Shown here: positions 37,323 to 46,451 of the stretch, one piece after another | Layout of the letters: each line of letters begins with the position of its first letter | How positions within the stretch are numbered: position 1 is the first letter of the stretch | Source: JALZUR01 sp965205365 | GTDB lineage: Bacteria > Bdellovibrionota > Bdellovibrionia > Bdellovibrionales > UBA1609 | Assembly (NCBI GenBank): GCA_965205365.1 | Contig: CBDBGT010000010.1 | Coordinates: 340,525-404,524 of the forward strand | Direction of reading: 5' to 3' | DNA: 64,000 nt | The notes under the pieces: model-generated | Databases searched by the model: none | What the model saw: the letters and a program-made list of their open reading frames with translations, nothing else | Told to the model about the DNA's origin: nothing | Translations under genes and position numbers: made by a program

Positions 37323-37587
37323 AGCGACTTAACCTTACTTAAGTAAAAAAATTTATTAATATTCTTGCTCAATTTAACTATAAATACAAATCCTATAAAA
37401 TAAGGCTTTAGATTAAAAGTGCTGTAAAGTTTGGTTTAAGGGCGATTTAGTTTACTACAAAAGATGAATTGATTCCGTTTAAGACAAAAGCCTAGTGCTT
37501 CCCCCTCATTACTTTAAAACTTTTCCACTGTTAAACAGTTATCCTAAGGCTCCTCTTCCTGATTACACCAACTCTAAATTAAAAATC

Positions 37588-37763
37588 ACTTTCTAATTTT
37601 TAATTTTCTTCTGTTTAGTTAAATCTAGAAAAACCTCACTAAATTCACTTTTTACGCTCTCTAAATAAATTTCTATTGTCTTTAATGCCCAAGCCTGTTT
37701 TTGATCTCTTCTAGATTAACTCTTTGTTCAAATGTATGAATCCCCTATGGATGTCAATATTTA
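37588..37763 (-). other. Gap with a 41-codon gene fragment
   Basis: A stop-to-stop frame at 37593-37715 on the minus strand reads SRRDQKQAWALKTIEIYLES and ends FLDLTKQKKIKN. It has no start codon and looks like the C-terminal stub of a lost gene. I do not recognise it. Confidence 0.3.
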
Positions 37764-38785
37764 ACCCGAGTTCGGACTTTCTAAACCTACTGAAGCAGCC
37801 TTTCTTCAAGTACTTGAAGTCTAATAGAGGGTTTTCTTGGACGCAAACAGTACGCCGTTAGTGCCGAAAGTAAATTTACCACAAAGTTTTTTGGGCTTCG
37901 GTGTCTTGAGTGTTCAAGATGAAATTCCTCCTTTAAAATCCCAAAAGCAGTTTCAACAATGTACCTTTTCCTCAGGAGTAGTTTATCAAAAAGAGGAACA
38001 AACTTATTTTTCATATTGGATTTAAGATTTGTTATGACTTGAACCCCTTTACTCATCAATTTTTCAAATAGCTTTTGGGATATATATCCTTTGTCTCCAA
38101 ACAATTTTCCAAAAATATTCTCAGCTAAACCCTCTACAGGCTTTGTATCATGAACATTTCCTGGGGTTATGGTAAAACTTAAGAGCTCCCCTTTGTGAGA
38201 AATGACTATGTGAACTTTAAAACCAAAGAGAACCAGCCCATTGTTGATTTCCCACGTTTTCAAAGTCCTTTAAAGGTTTTGTGACGACCGATTCTTTTGT
38301 TATTACAAACAACAATGGGACTGGAGTCTACAACAGATATTCCTGTGCAAATATTTGATTGCATAAGTGAGTGTAAAAAAATAAGAATTTGAGGTGCTGA
38401 AGATTTTTTAAGTTCTACAAACCTATTGTAGGACAAGAGTTTTGGGAAATAAGGTTTTAGAAATTTTTGAACATAACCTGTATAGAAAGTTTTAAAATTT
38501 CTGAAGCCGGAAAATTGGAATAATAAACAGATGGTGATGACTTCAGACTCAGATAACGCAGATGGAAAACCTCTCTTTCTTTTGCTGGGTATGAGTTTGG
38601 ACTGTTCTTTGTTTAACCCTAAAATAAAGTCGTCAACAAGAGTAAAAACTTCTATAATTTGATTTTCTTCGATCATTCCCGGCTCCTTTTTGCAGATCAG
38701 TAAAAAACAACTAAATCTTACAAAAGGCTGGGATGATCTTTTATTTATCCAGCACTTAGGTCCTGAAAAAAGTTCGAACTCGGGT
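37764..38785 (-). mobile_element. IS982-family element, copy D (defective, 1,022 bp)
   Basis: Terminal repeats as in the other copies, with the ACCCGAGTTCGGAC variant on one side. The 6-bp duplication TATTTA flanks it (37758-37763 and 38786-38791), so it arrived by transposition. It is two bases longer than copies B and C because of an insertion in the transposase gene. Confidence 0.93.
37787..38676 (-). pseudogene. IS982-family transposase, broken (copy D)
   Basis: The first 138 codons are open (ending FKGL), then a TGA replaces the Ala codon. Eleven codons later a CT insertion shifts the frame; the rest is open as a 158-aa piece. Both lesions are identical to those in copy A at 1-618. Since copy D is flanked by a clean target duplication, it must have been moved by transposase made elsewhere. 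Confidence 0.9.
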
Positions 38786-38948
38786 TATTTATTAAGAACA
38801 ATAAATTCTGTACTAAGATAAAAATCTTTGCCATGACTATACCACTTGGCACGAGCCATTGCAGCCAAATCAGGCTATGTTTTCTGCTTAAAAAGGAAAT
38901 ACCTTTATTTTAAAAATTATTTTTTATAATTGCTATTTACTGTAACGC

Positions 38949-41450
38949 TCACTCAATCTTAAAAGTTAATTTTTCTTTTAAAGCATCAACTTTCACAGTC
39001 ACACCTTTTTTTACTTCCCCATTAAGAACCATAAGTGACAAAGGGTTTATAAGAAATTTCTCAATAGTTCTTTTTAAAGGTCTTGCTCCAAATTCTGGAT
39101 TATAGCCTTTTTTAAAAATAAACTTTTTAGCCTCATCGGTGAAGAAAATTTTAATTCCCCTACTCATTATACGGTCTTGAACCTCTAATACTAAAAGATC
39201 TACAATCTTTATTAAACCCTTATCTTTTAAAGCATTATACTTTAAAACCTCATCAATTCTATTTAAAAACTCTGGTTTAAAATGTATTTTTAAATCCTCA
39301 TTTTTTAAATTTGATGTCATGACTACCAAGGTATTCTTAAAATCTACAACCTTTCCTTGACCATCACTAAGCCTTCCCTCATCAAAAACTTGAAGAAGTA
39401 CGTTTAAAACATCTAAATGAGCTTTTTCAATTTCATCTAGTAAAATTACTGAAAATGGCGCTCTTCTAATTTTTTCAGTTAACTGCCCCCCTTCTTTATA
39501 GCCAACATATCCTGGAGGAGAGCCTATTAGTTTAGATACTGAATGTTTTTCCATATACTCGCTCATATCTACTCTAACAATTTTTTCTTCATCATTAAAA
39601 AGCTGTTCAGCTAAAGCCTTTACAGTCTCTGTTTTTCCAACCCCTGTAGGGCCTAAAAATAAAAAAACCCCTAAAGGTTTGTTTGGATCTGAAAGCCCTG
39701 CTTTTGACCTCAACACGGCTTTAGATATGGTTTCTAAGGACTCATCCTGACCCACCACTCTTTCTTTTAAATTTTGCTCAAGTTTAAGGAGTTTTTCTCG
39801 TTCACTATCTATAAGCTTTGAAACTGGAATCTTAGTCCATTTAGAAATCACCTTTGCAACTTCCTCAGCACCCAAACTGTCTGTTAAAAAACCTGTTGTT
39901 TTTAAAGAAGCCTGTATCAGAGCTATTTTCTGTTCAAGCTCAGGCAAAGTTCCATATTTAAGTTCTGCAGCAACCTCTAAATCTCCAGTTTTTTCAACCT
40001 GTTGAAGTTTTAGCTTTGCATTTTCATACTCTACCTTTAAATCCTTTTCCTTATTAAGAATAGTCTTCTCTTTTTCCCAAGTTGTTACAAGCTCACTTTT
40101 TTTAGACAGCTTCTCATCTAAAAGTTTTTTTACAGAATCTAGGCTTGCATCTTCTTCAGACTCTAAGGCCTTAACTTTTATCTGCAATCTAATGATTTCT
40201 CTTTGAAGCTCATCGATTTGTATGGGTACTGAGTTAATTTCAATATTTAACTGACTTGCTGCCTCATCAATTAAATCAATGGCTTTATCTGGTAAAAACC
40301 TATGATTAATATACCTAGAGCTCAAGTCCACAGCAGCACTTAAAGCTTCATCTTTAATCCTTACTCCGTGATGAAGTTCATACTTTTCTTTTAATCCTCT
40401 TAAAATTGCAAGGGCATCTTCTTTAGTTGGTTCATCTACCACAGTAGACTGAAACCTTCTTTCTAAGGCCTTATCTTTTTCAATATACTCTTTATACTCA
40501 TCAAGGGTTGTAGCACCAACTACACGAAGCTCCCCTCTAGACAATGCTGGTTTTAACAGTTGAGCTGCATCCATAGCCCCTTCTGATTTCCCTGCCCCAA
40601 CTAAAGTATGAAGCTCATCAATGAACAGTATAATCTCGCCTCCTGAATCAGTAGCTTCCTGAACTACTGCCTTAAGCCTTTCTTCAAACTCACCTTTATA
40701 TTTAGCCCCAGCTACTAAAAGACCCATATCTAAGCTGTAGATTTTTTTACCTAATAGAGTGTCTGGAACATCCCCATCTTGAATTCTCCCAGCAAGGCCC
40801 TCAACAATGGCTGTTTTTCCTACGCCAGGCTCTCCAATAAGAACTGGATTGTTCTTTGTCCGCCTTAATAAAACCTGAATAGTTCTACGTATTTCTTCAT
40901 CTCTCCCTATTACAGGGTCTAACTTATTTTCAAATGCCATTTGATTTAAATTCTTACAATATTTATTAAGAGCATCATGTGTACCTTCAGGATTGTCTGT
41001 AGTGACTTTCTTTCCACCTCGTTTTTTTAGAATCCATTCTTTTAATGAGTTTTCTGTAAAATCTATTCCTTTAAAACATTCTAAAAATTCAGATTGGTTT
41101 AACATAAGATAAAACAAAAAGTGTTCTGTAGAGATAAATTTATCGCCCATCTCTTTTGCTTTTTCTAATGCCATGGACACTGCTCGCTGAATGTATACTG
41201 AAAAAGGAACCGATCCCTGAAGCGGAGTACTTAACCTAGGTGCGGCCTCCATTTTTTTCTCAAAAACACTTTTTATTTCAATTTTATGGTCTGTAAAAAA
41301 TTTTCTAAAAAGAGCATCCCCATTCCCCATAAATTCAAGAAATAAACACCCAGCATTAACTTCAGAAAAAGAACGCGCTAAAGCTTTTTCATGAGCAGCC
41401 TGGAAACTCTCCATGACAATCTGTGTAAACTTAGAATTCATATTGTCCAC
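38949..41450 (-). CDS. clpB: ClpB disaggregase (Hsp100)
   Basis: The 833-aa hexameric AAA+ chaperone works with DnaK to dissolve protein aggregates. It has an N-domain (1-150), AAA1 with Walker A GEPGVGKTA (about 206-214) and FIDELHTLVGAG, and a middle coiled coil of about 120 residues rich in Lys/Glu/Leu. AAA2 has Walker A GPTGVGKTE (about 600), LLDEIEKAH and the pore loop GSPPGYVGYKEGG, and the C-terminal D2-small domain follows. Start GTG 41450 follows GGAGG by six bases. About 20 residues are missing between VVMTSN and FKPEFLNRID compared with E. coli ClpB, a region that is normally a loop and helix; this may be lineage-specific. Confidence 0.95.
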   Translation of the reverse strand: MDNMNSKFTQIVMESFQAAHEKALARSFSEVNAGCLFLEFMGNGDALFRKFFTDHKIEIKSVFEKKMEAAPRLSTPLQGSVPFSVYIQRAVSMALEKAKEMGDKFISTEHFLFYLMLNQSEFLECFKGIDFTENSLKEWILKKRGGKKVTTDNPEGTHDALNKYCKNLNQMAFENKLDPVIGRDEEIRRTIQVLLRRTKNNPVLIGEPGVGKTAIVEGLAGRIQDGDVPDTLLGKKIYSLDMGLLVAGAKYKGEFEERLKAVVQEATDSGGEIILFIDELHTLVGAGKSEGAMDAAQLLKPALSRGELRVVGATTLDEYKEYIEKDKALERRFQSTVVDEPTKEDALAILRGLKEKYELHHGVRIKDEALSAAVDLSSRYINHRFLPDKAIDLIDEAASQLNIEINSVPIQIDELQREIIRLQIKVKALESEEDASLDSVKKLLDEKLSKKSELVTTWEKEKTILNKEKDLKVEYENAKLKLQQVEKTGDLEVAAELKYGTLPELEQKIALIQASLKTTGFLTDSLGAEEVAKVISKWTKIPVSKLIDSEREKLLKLEQNLKERVVGQDESLETISKAVLRSKAGLSDPNKPLGVFLFLGPTGVGKTETVKALAEQLFNDEEKIVRVDMSEYMEKHSVSKLIGSPPGYVGYKEGGQLTEKIRRAPFSVILLDEIEKAHLDVLNVLLQVFDEGRLSDGQGKVVDFKNTLVVMTSNLKNEDLKIHFKPEFLNRIDEVLKYNALKDKGLIKIVDLLVLEVQDRIMSRGIKIFFTDEAKKFIFKKGYNPEFGARPLKRTIEKFLINPLSLMVLNGEVKKGVTVKVDALKEKLTFKIE

Positions 41451-41467
41451 AACACACCTCCAAGCAT

Positions 41468-41497
41468 AAAATATGAGAACTAAAAATTTTTCGTCAA
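41468..41497 (-). promoter_or_regulatory. Candidate clpB promoter
   Basis: On the minus strand TTGACG (41492-41497), an 18-nt spacer, then TATTTT (41468-41473), just upstream of GGAGG and the GTG start. It fits a sigma-70 promoter. The sequence CTTGAC also fits the -35 of heat-shock promoters, but the -10 does not. Confidence 0.4.
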
Positions 41498-41683
41498 GGT
41501 CAACAAAATACTATTCCAACAATACACCCCCAAAACTGTTTAAAAAATATATACCTAGCTTTAACTTTTAAGTCTTTTTTTGAGAATATGCTTAAAAGAA
41601 GCTAAAATTAGGACAAAAAGCCTAAAAATAACACTCCAAACAATCGATTAAATAGATGAAAACTTTTCTAATAGGAGAAACTG

Positions 41684-42379
41684 ATGAAAACTAAGAAATT
41701 AATTTTAAGTACAGCTTTATTGATTTTTACAGGCTGCACAGCTAACGTAAACTCACGTTCAAACTCAGCTCTTAATGATAAAAATTCTCGCTCAGGTAAA
41801 ACCCCTGGCTTAATAAATGAAAGTATCTCGTTTAGCGCAGGAATCAGTGATTCTTCAGGTGTTTTGGGCAACAATCAAATCATTAGCTATAACAATACAA
41901 CCAAAAGCCTTGAAATCAAAATCCCCTTCCCTTTAATATCTATAATTCCAGAAACATCAGGCACATTACCTCAAAACCCAAATATTGCTTTCGTAACCAA
42001 CCCTGTTGAAAAAACAATAACTCTAATTATTCCCCTACTAAACTATATAGAACTTACAGAGAATCCAACAACTTTGCCTGATGGAAGGCCTCTTCCAGGT
42101 GTCAATGGCGGAGAACCACCATCATTTGGCTTTCCACTTACGTTTTTAAGTAGTAGTGCCTATGGGTATGCAGCCTTTGATTCCTTTTCAATCTTTGTAG
42201 AGACAGACCTTCTTAAAAACCTTCCCTTTGACTTAAATTTTCCTATAAAATCTGAACAGAACCAAAGTCATATAGGAAGTATATACTTGCTAGCTCCTCT
42301 TAACAATTACCACGGAGGTGTCTTTCTCTCATTTAGTCTACCACACGAGCTTTCCGTACTCCTAGCAAATATCCAGTAA
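41684..42379 (+). CDS. Predicted lipoprotein, unknown function
   Basis: The 231-aa protein starts at ATG 41684 behind TAGGAGAAACTG. The signal peptide ends in the lipobox IFTGC near residue 18. The mature protein has a Ser/Asn-rich linker and alternating hydrophobic stretches suggesting a beta-sandwich; only the lipid-anchor Cys is present. It is divergent from clpB. No family recognised. Confidence 0.7.
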   Translation: MKTKKLILSTALLIFTGCTANVNSRSNSALNDKNSRSGKTPGLINESISFSAGISDSSGVLGNNQIISYNNTTKSLEIKIPFPLISIIPETSGTLPQNPNIAFVTNPVEKTITLIIPLLNYIELTENPTTLPDGRPLPGVNGGEPPSFGFPLTFLSSSAYGYAAFDSFSIFVETDLLKNLPFDLNFPIKSEQNQSHIGSIYLLAPLNNYHGGVFLSFSLPHELSVLLANIQ

Positions 42380-42479
42380 TACGCCACTATAATAGGTCAG
42401 TTTGGAGCAAAGTGTCTTTCACTCTTGCTCCTTAAACATTTCTACTTCATTATAAGTATATTAAAATATGAGGTATGTT

Positions 42480-43211
42480 ATGGCTAAAAAAAAGAAAAAT
42501 ACTAGAAAAAAAACTACAACTAAAAAAATAACTAAGAAAAAACCTACAACTAAAAAAATAACTAAGAAAAAAACTGCAACTAAAAAAATAACTAAGAAAA
42601 AAACTACAACTAAAAAAATAACTAAGAAAAAAACTACAGCTAAAAAAATAACTAAGAAAAAAACTACAGCTAAAAAAATAACTAAGAAAAAAACTGCAGC
42701 TAAAAAAATAACTAAGAAAAAAACTACAACTAAAAAAATAACTAAGAAAAAAACTGCAGCTAAAAAAATAACTAAGAAAAAAACTGCAGCTAAAAAAATA
42801 GCGAAGAAGAAAAGCACTGTTCTTAAAAAAATTTCAAAAAGAGAAGCAGCAAACAAAAAAATTCAAGCTCAAAAGCTTGTAGATTCCATAAAAACCATAA
42901 CTAAAAAACCTCTTACACAAGACTTTAAACCCAAAAAAAATAAAAAACCTGCAACTCCCAACCTAGAAGAAATTTTAAAAAATAAATCCTATGTAACTCC
43001 TATAAATCCTTTCGTAATTAAAGATACAAAGAAGAAAAAAGATACTGATCATGATGAATCAGAAGAAGGCACATCTTCAATAAATGATCTTTTAGTTGAC
43101 AGTGGAAACCTAGAAAAATTAGATTCAGATGACGAACAAGAAGATGAACTCTATGAAGATATCAGTAACTTAATCGACGAAGACTCTAATGACGATGACA
43201 ACTACTTCTAA
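42480..43211 (+). CDS. Lysine-repeat, histone H1-like protein
   Basis: 243 aa from ATG 42480, with GAGG six bases before; an ATG at 42468 is less likely. The first 115 residues are about ten copies of a 10-residue unit (TKKKTTTKKI with A/T variation), extremely basic. A short helical segment (KREAANKKIQAQKLVD) follows, then a basic linker, and the last 50 residues are strongly acidic (DSDDEQEDELYEDISN). Such Lys/Ala/Thr tails bind DNA in bacterial H1-like proteins; the acidic end may shield or recruit. Nucleoid binding is an inference. Confidence 0.75.
   Translation: MAKKKKNTRKKTTTKKITKKKPTTKKITKKKTATKKITKKKTTTKKITKKKTTAKKITKKKTTAKKITKKKTAAKKITKKKTTTKKITKKKTAAKKITKKKTAAKKIAKKKSTVLKKISKREAANKKIQAQKLVDSIKTITKKPLTQDFKPKKNKKPATPNLEEILKNKSYVTPINPFVIKDTKKKKDTDHDESEEGTSSINDLLVDSGNLEKLDSDDEQEDELYEDISNLIDEDSNDDDNYF
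42503..42800 (+). repeat. 30-bp tandem repeat, about ten units
   Basis: The unit AACTAAGAAAAAAACTACAA plus ten further A-rich bases is repeated in register with the reading frame. Variation between units is mostly single bases (ACA/GCA codons). Copy number is likely to vary between strains without breaking the frame. Confidence 0.85.
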
Positions 43212-43359
43212 TTTTCTTTTCCTATATAAATGCTGCTTATCTTTTTTAGCAAGAGTTTTAAACGTTTTTTGGATTTAAATATTTTTTAAGCCTCTTAACC
43301 TTATTTTAGAACAATAGGTTTAGGAAGTAAGATTTTAAAAATTTTTAAACATATTTTTC

Positions 43360-45258
43360 TTATTTTAAAACTAGATTCAAAATCTTTGATTTTGGAAGTG
43401 GGCTTCCTGGAGGCGGCTGTATAGATTTAACCTTACCACTGCCTAAAGTTTTAAAAATAAGTTTTGTATCTTTAGCCACTTTAACGGCCTCTCTCAACGA
43501 AAAGCCTCTAAGATTCGGCACTCGCCCGTTTAGTATACTTTCAAAATTTTCATTTTTCTTAAAAAAGCTCTCCTGCCCCATGGAGGCTAGATTTTTAATA
43601 TTAGATCCGTCCATTTTATCAGGAAAAATTTGATCTTTACCAAGCATAAACTCAGCTAATTTAACAAAAACAGGACCAGCTGAAGCTCCACCACTCCTTG
43701 GTTTCACAGGTTCATCAATCATTATGAGAGCAACATATTTAGGTTTTGAAAGTGGATAAACTCCAACAAAACTAGACAGTACTTCTTTTCTATAACCACC
43801 ATTAATTAAGTCAGATTTTTGAGAAGTTCCAGTTTTTCCACCAACTAAATACCCTGGTACAACTGCGGCCTCACCTGTGCCACCTAAAGATACAACAGAC
43901 GATAAAAACCCCCTTGCTAAAAACAGTTCTTTTTTTGAATAAACTTTCTTAAAAGGTTTTAATTCATATTTTTTAAATTTTTTCCCTTCTGTGTATCCTT
44001 TTAAATAATGGGGTTTTACAAGATACCCCTCATTAGCAATGGCACCATAAGCTCTGACAACTTGTAAAGGAGATAATGAAATTCCATAACCAAAAGAAAT
44101 TGAAGCTAAATGATGTTTGCCTGATAATTTCTTATGAAAAATAGGACTTGCTTCACCTGGAAAATCAACCCCTGTTTTTTTAGAAAACCCTAAATTAATA
44201 TAATGATTAACAAGTTCTTCTTCTCCTAAGTCCACAGCTAATTGAGCAGAAACTGTATTTAAAGATTTTGAAAAAGCCTTTACTAAAGACATCTGATCAC
44301 AGTCTTGTTTGTACGAGTTTTTAATTTTTCGAATTCCTATAAGGTACCCATCATCTCCACAAGGAAATTGCTTTGATGGTTTTATACCCCCAACACTCAC
44401 AGCCTTTGTAAAGCTAAATGCTTTTAATACAGATCCTGGCTCATGTATTTCGGATACAGCAATATTATTAGAATTTTTCTTCCCACTTTTTCTTTCTACT
44501 TGAACAGATGATATAATTTTTCCTGTAGTTGAAGACATAACAACAGCCCAAGCTCTTTTTGCATCGACTTCTTTAACTCTATCTTTTAAAGATTTTTGTA
44601 AAAACACTTGTGTTTCTGCATCAATATTTAAAAATATATTCTTTCCACTTATTTCTTTAAGAGGGCTTTCATTTGAAAAAATTAAAGGGCGTCTTTTTCC
44701 GTCCTGAAGACTTTTAAATTTTAATGGCTTTCCTTTTAATAAATGATCATATTCAAGTTCAATACCACTTAAACCATTACCATCAATATCAACTGTCCCA
44801 ACTAAAAACCCAAGAGAATCCTTATTAAAATAAACTCTCTTATACTCCTCTAAAAAACTTAGACCTTTAATTTGGAGTTTTGTGATTTTTTTATACTCAC
44901 TCTCTGAAATTTTTCTTTTAATCCAAACAAATCTATTTTTCTTAGACAGTTTTGAATATATTATTTTTCTATCTATATTTAAAATTTTAGAAACTTTATC
45001 CATTAATTTATTTTTTTCAACAATCATCTGTGGATCAATGAACACAGACCAAGAAGAAACACTTGTTGCTAGAATATCTCCATTTCTATCATAAATATTT
45101 CCTCTTTTTGAACGCAGTGTAACTTTTGAAGCAAATTGTCTATTTATTTTAGACTCTAATTTTTCATTAGGCATAAGTTGTAATTGAAACACTCTTGCAA
45201 CCAAGCTTACAAAACTACACAGCACTAAAAAATGCAGTACGAACAATTTAAGTTTCAT
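43360..45258 (-). CDS. ftsI: Septal peptidoglycan transpeptidase FtsI (PBP3) with PASTA domain
   Basis: The 632-aa class B penicillin-binding protein cross-links septal peptidoglycan. It has an N-terminal membrane anchor (5-25), a pedestal domain with RGNIYDRNGDILATS, and a transpeptidase domain with SxxK as SVLK (276-279), SxN as SLN (332-334) and KTGTS (475-479). A single PASTA domain (about 583-632: VPNLRGFSLREAVKVAKD) ends the protein; most proteobacterial FtsI proteins lack PASTA. It follows ftsL by nine bases, in the order mraZ-rsmH-ftsL-ftsI. Confidence 0.95.
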   Translation of the reverse strand: MKLKLFVLHFLVLCSFVSLVARVFQLQLMPNEKLESKINRQFASKVTLRSKRGNIYDRNGDILATSVSSWSVFIDPQMIVEKNKLMDKVSKILNIDRKIIYSKLSKKNRFVWIKRKISESEYKKITKLQIKGLSFLEEYKRVYFNKDSLGFLVGTVDIDGNGLSGIELEYDHLLKGKPLKFKSLQDGKRRPLIFSNESPLKEISGKNIFLNIDAETQVFLQKSLKDRVKEVDAKRAWAVVMSSTTGKIISSVQVERKSGKKNSNNIAVSEIHEPGSVLKAFSFTKAVSVGGIKPSKQFPCGDDGYLIGIRKIKNSYKQDCDQMSLVKAFSKSLNTVSAQLAVDLGEEELVNHYINLGFSKKTGVDFPGEASPIFHKKLSGKHHLASISFGYGISLSPLQVVRAYGAIANEGYLVKPHYLKGYTEGKKFKKYELKPFKKVYSKKELFLARGFLSSVVSLGGTGEAAVVPGYLVGGKTGTSQKSDLINGGYRKEVLSSFVGVYPLSKPKYVALIMIDEPVKPRSGGASAGPVFVKLAEFMLGKDQIFPDKMDGSNIKNLASMGQESFFKKNENFESILNGRVPNLRGFSLREAVKVAKDTKLIFKTLGSGKVKSIQPPPGSPLPKSKILNLVLK

Positions 45259-45267
45259 TCCTAACCC

Positions 45268-45549
45268 CTACCTAGTAATCACCAAACCAGACTTATCAAT
45301 CATCACAACCTGCTCAACCTTTGGACTGCTTAAAGGAACCATCCCACTAGCTTGAAAAGCCATTCTTTCTGATCCAATTTTATGCTCATAACTTGCTCTT
45401 AAGAGTTTTGCTCTATTTTCTTGTTTTTTTAAAAATTGTGATTTTTCATATAAGTCATATGAAATAATAGCCGTCTGTATTCTAAACTGTAAAATAATTC
45501 CCAACGTTAAAAACACTAACAACACATTCAAAAGTTTTATTTTTTTCAT
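45268..45549 (-). CDS. ftsL: FtsL-like cell division protein
   Basis: The 93-aa bitopic protein has a short cytoplasmic basic end, a transmembrane helix (about 6-24) and a periplasmic coiled-coil segment (SQFLKKQENRAKLLRASYEHK). Sequence conservation in FtsL is low; the call rests on size, topology and position between rsmH and ftsI. The ATG overlaps the rsmH stop (ATGA), indicating coupling. Confidence 0.8.
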   Translation of the reverse strand: MKKIKLLNVLLVFLTLGIILQFRIQTAIISYDLYEKSQFLKKQENRAKLLRASYEHKIGSERMAFQASGMVPLSSPKVEQVVMIDKSGLVITR

Positions 45550-46451
45550 AACAACTCCTTAGTTTTTTTAAACACCCTAAGTTTTGCACTTCTGGCACGT
45601 TTATTTCCTAATTCTTCTTGTTTTGTTGGCTTAATAACTTTTTTATAAATTAGTTTTCCTAAAACGCTATTTCTAAAATAGTGTTTAATCATCCTATCCT
45701 CTAAACTATGAAAACTAATAATTATAAAAACACCTTCATCTCTAAGTTTTTCTGTATAGAATTCAAGAGCTTGACGAAGTTTTTCTAATTCAGCGTTAAC
45801 ATAAATTCTTAGAGCTTGAAAATATAATGTTGCTGGATGATGCCCTTTCTTCCTCCATCCACATTTTTTTTCAATTAAATTTGCGAGTTCTAATGTTGTT
45901 TCAAATTTTTTCTTAATTCTAAACTCTTGAATACCTTCTAATAATTTATCTGAAGCATAGACTTCCCCATATTTAAGGAAAATTTCTCGTAACTCTTGAG
46001 AAGTTTTTTCATTCATAATATCTGCAGCTGTTTCACCAATACTCTGATTCATTCTCATATCTAGTGGTCCATCATTGTAAAAGCTAAAACCTCTGTTTGC
46101 ATTATCAAGCTGAGGAGAGCTTACTCCTATATCAAAAAACACAAAATCTAAATCTTTTTTTAATAAATTTTGTACTCTTTGTGTATCTGAAAAATTTCCA
46201 TGAAGAAGCTCTAACCTCTCGTTAACAAGGTAGTGCTTATACTCAGATTTTGCGTACTCAATAGCCTCTATATCTTGATCAATGCCTAAAATTTTAAAAT
46301 TTGGAAAAGACTCTAATATTGCACTCCCATGTCCTCCCCTTCCAAACGTTGCATCAATACCAAAAGTATTTTTTTCAATATCAAGATTTTCTTTAAAGAT
46401 TTTTAAAGTTTCTTTTAAAAGAATAGGCTTATGCAGCTGGCTTAAGTTCAT
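45546..46451 (-). CDS. rsmH: 16S rRNA (cytosine1402-N4)-methyltransferase
   Basis: 301 aa from ATG 46451, with AGGAG eight bases before it and overlapping the end of mraZ by 23 bp; longer starts are unlikely. Starts SQLHKPILLKETL, as the family does. SAM-binding motif I is GIDATFGRGGHGSAIL, with DFVFFDIGVSSPQLDNANRGFSF and LDMRMNQ following, and IISFHSLEDRMIKHYFR near the C-terminus. It methylates N4 of C1402 in 16S rRNA and is the usual second gene of the division cluster. Confidence 0.95.
   Translation of the reverse strand: MNLSQLHKPILLKETLKIFKENLDIEKNTFGIDATFGRGGHGSAILESFPNFKILGIDQDIEAIEYAKSEYKHYLVNERLELLHGNFSDTQRVQNLLKKDLDFVFFDIGVSSPQLDNANRGFSFYNDGPLDMRMNQSIGETAADIMNEKTSQELREIFLKYGEVYASDKLLEGIQEFRIKKKFETTLELANLIEKKCGWRKKGHHPATLYFQALRIYVNAELEKLRQALEFYTEKLRDEGVFIIISFHSLEDRMIKHYFRNSVLGKLIYKKVIKPTKQEELGNKRARSAKLRVFKKTKELL

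Larger units (their letters stand above)
35512..37587 (-). repeat. Pseudopilin tandem array, copy 3
   Basis: About 2.08 kb, without any IS. It serves as the uninterrupted reference for copy 2. The 5' leader, deleted first gene, poly-G tract, fusion point and pilin are in the same order as in copy 2, so those changes predate the last duplication. Confidence 0.8.

Noticed and set aside
42503..42800. CRISPR array
   Set aside because: The 30-bp units are contiguous, without spacers, and in coding frame.
42461..42856. Long minus-strand open frame of hydrophobic FLVIFLAVVF repeats
   Set aside because: It is the antisense of the lysine-repeat gene; the pattern follows from A-rich repeats, and there is no ribosome-binding site or independent support.
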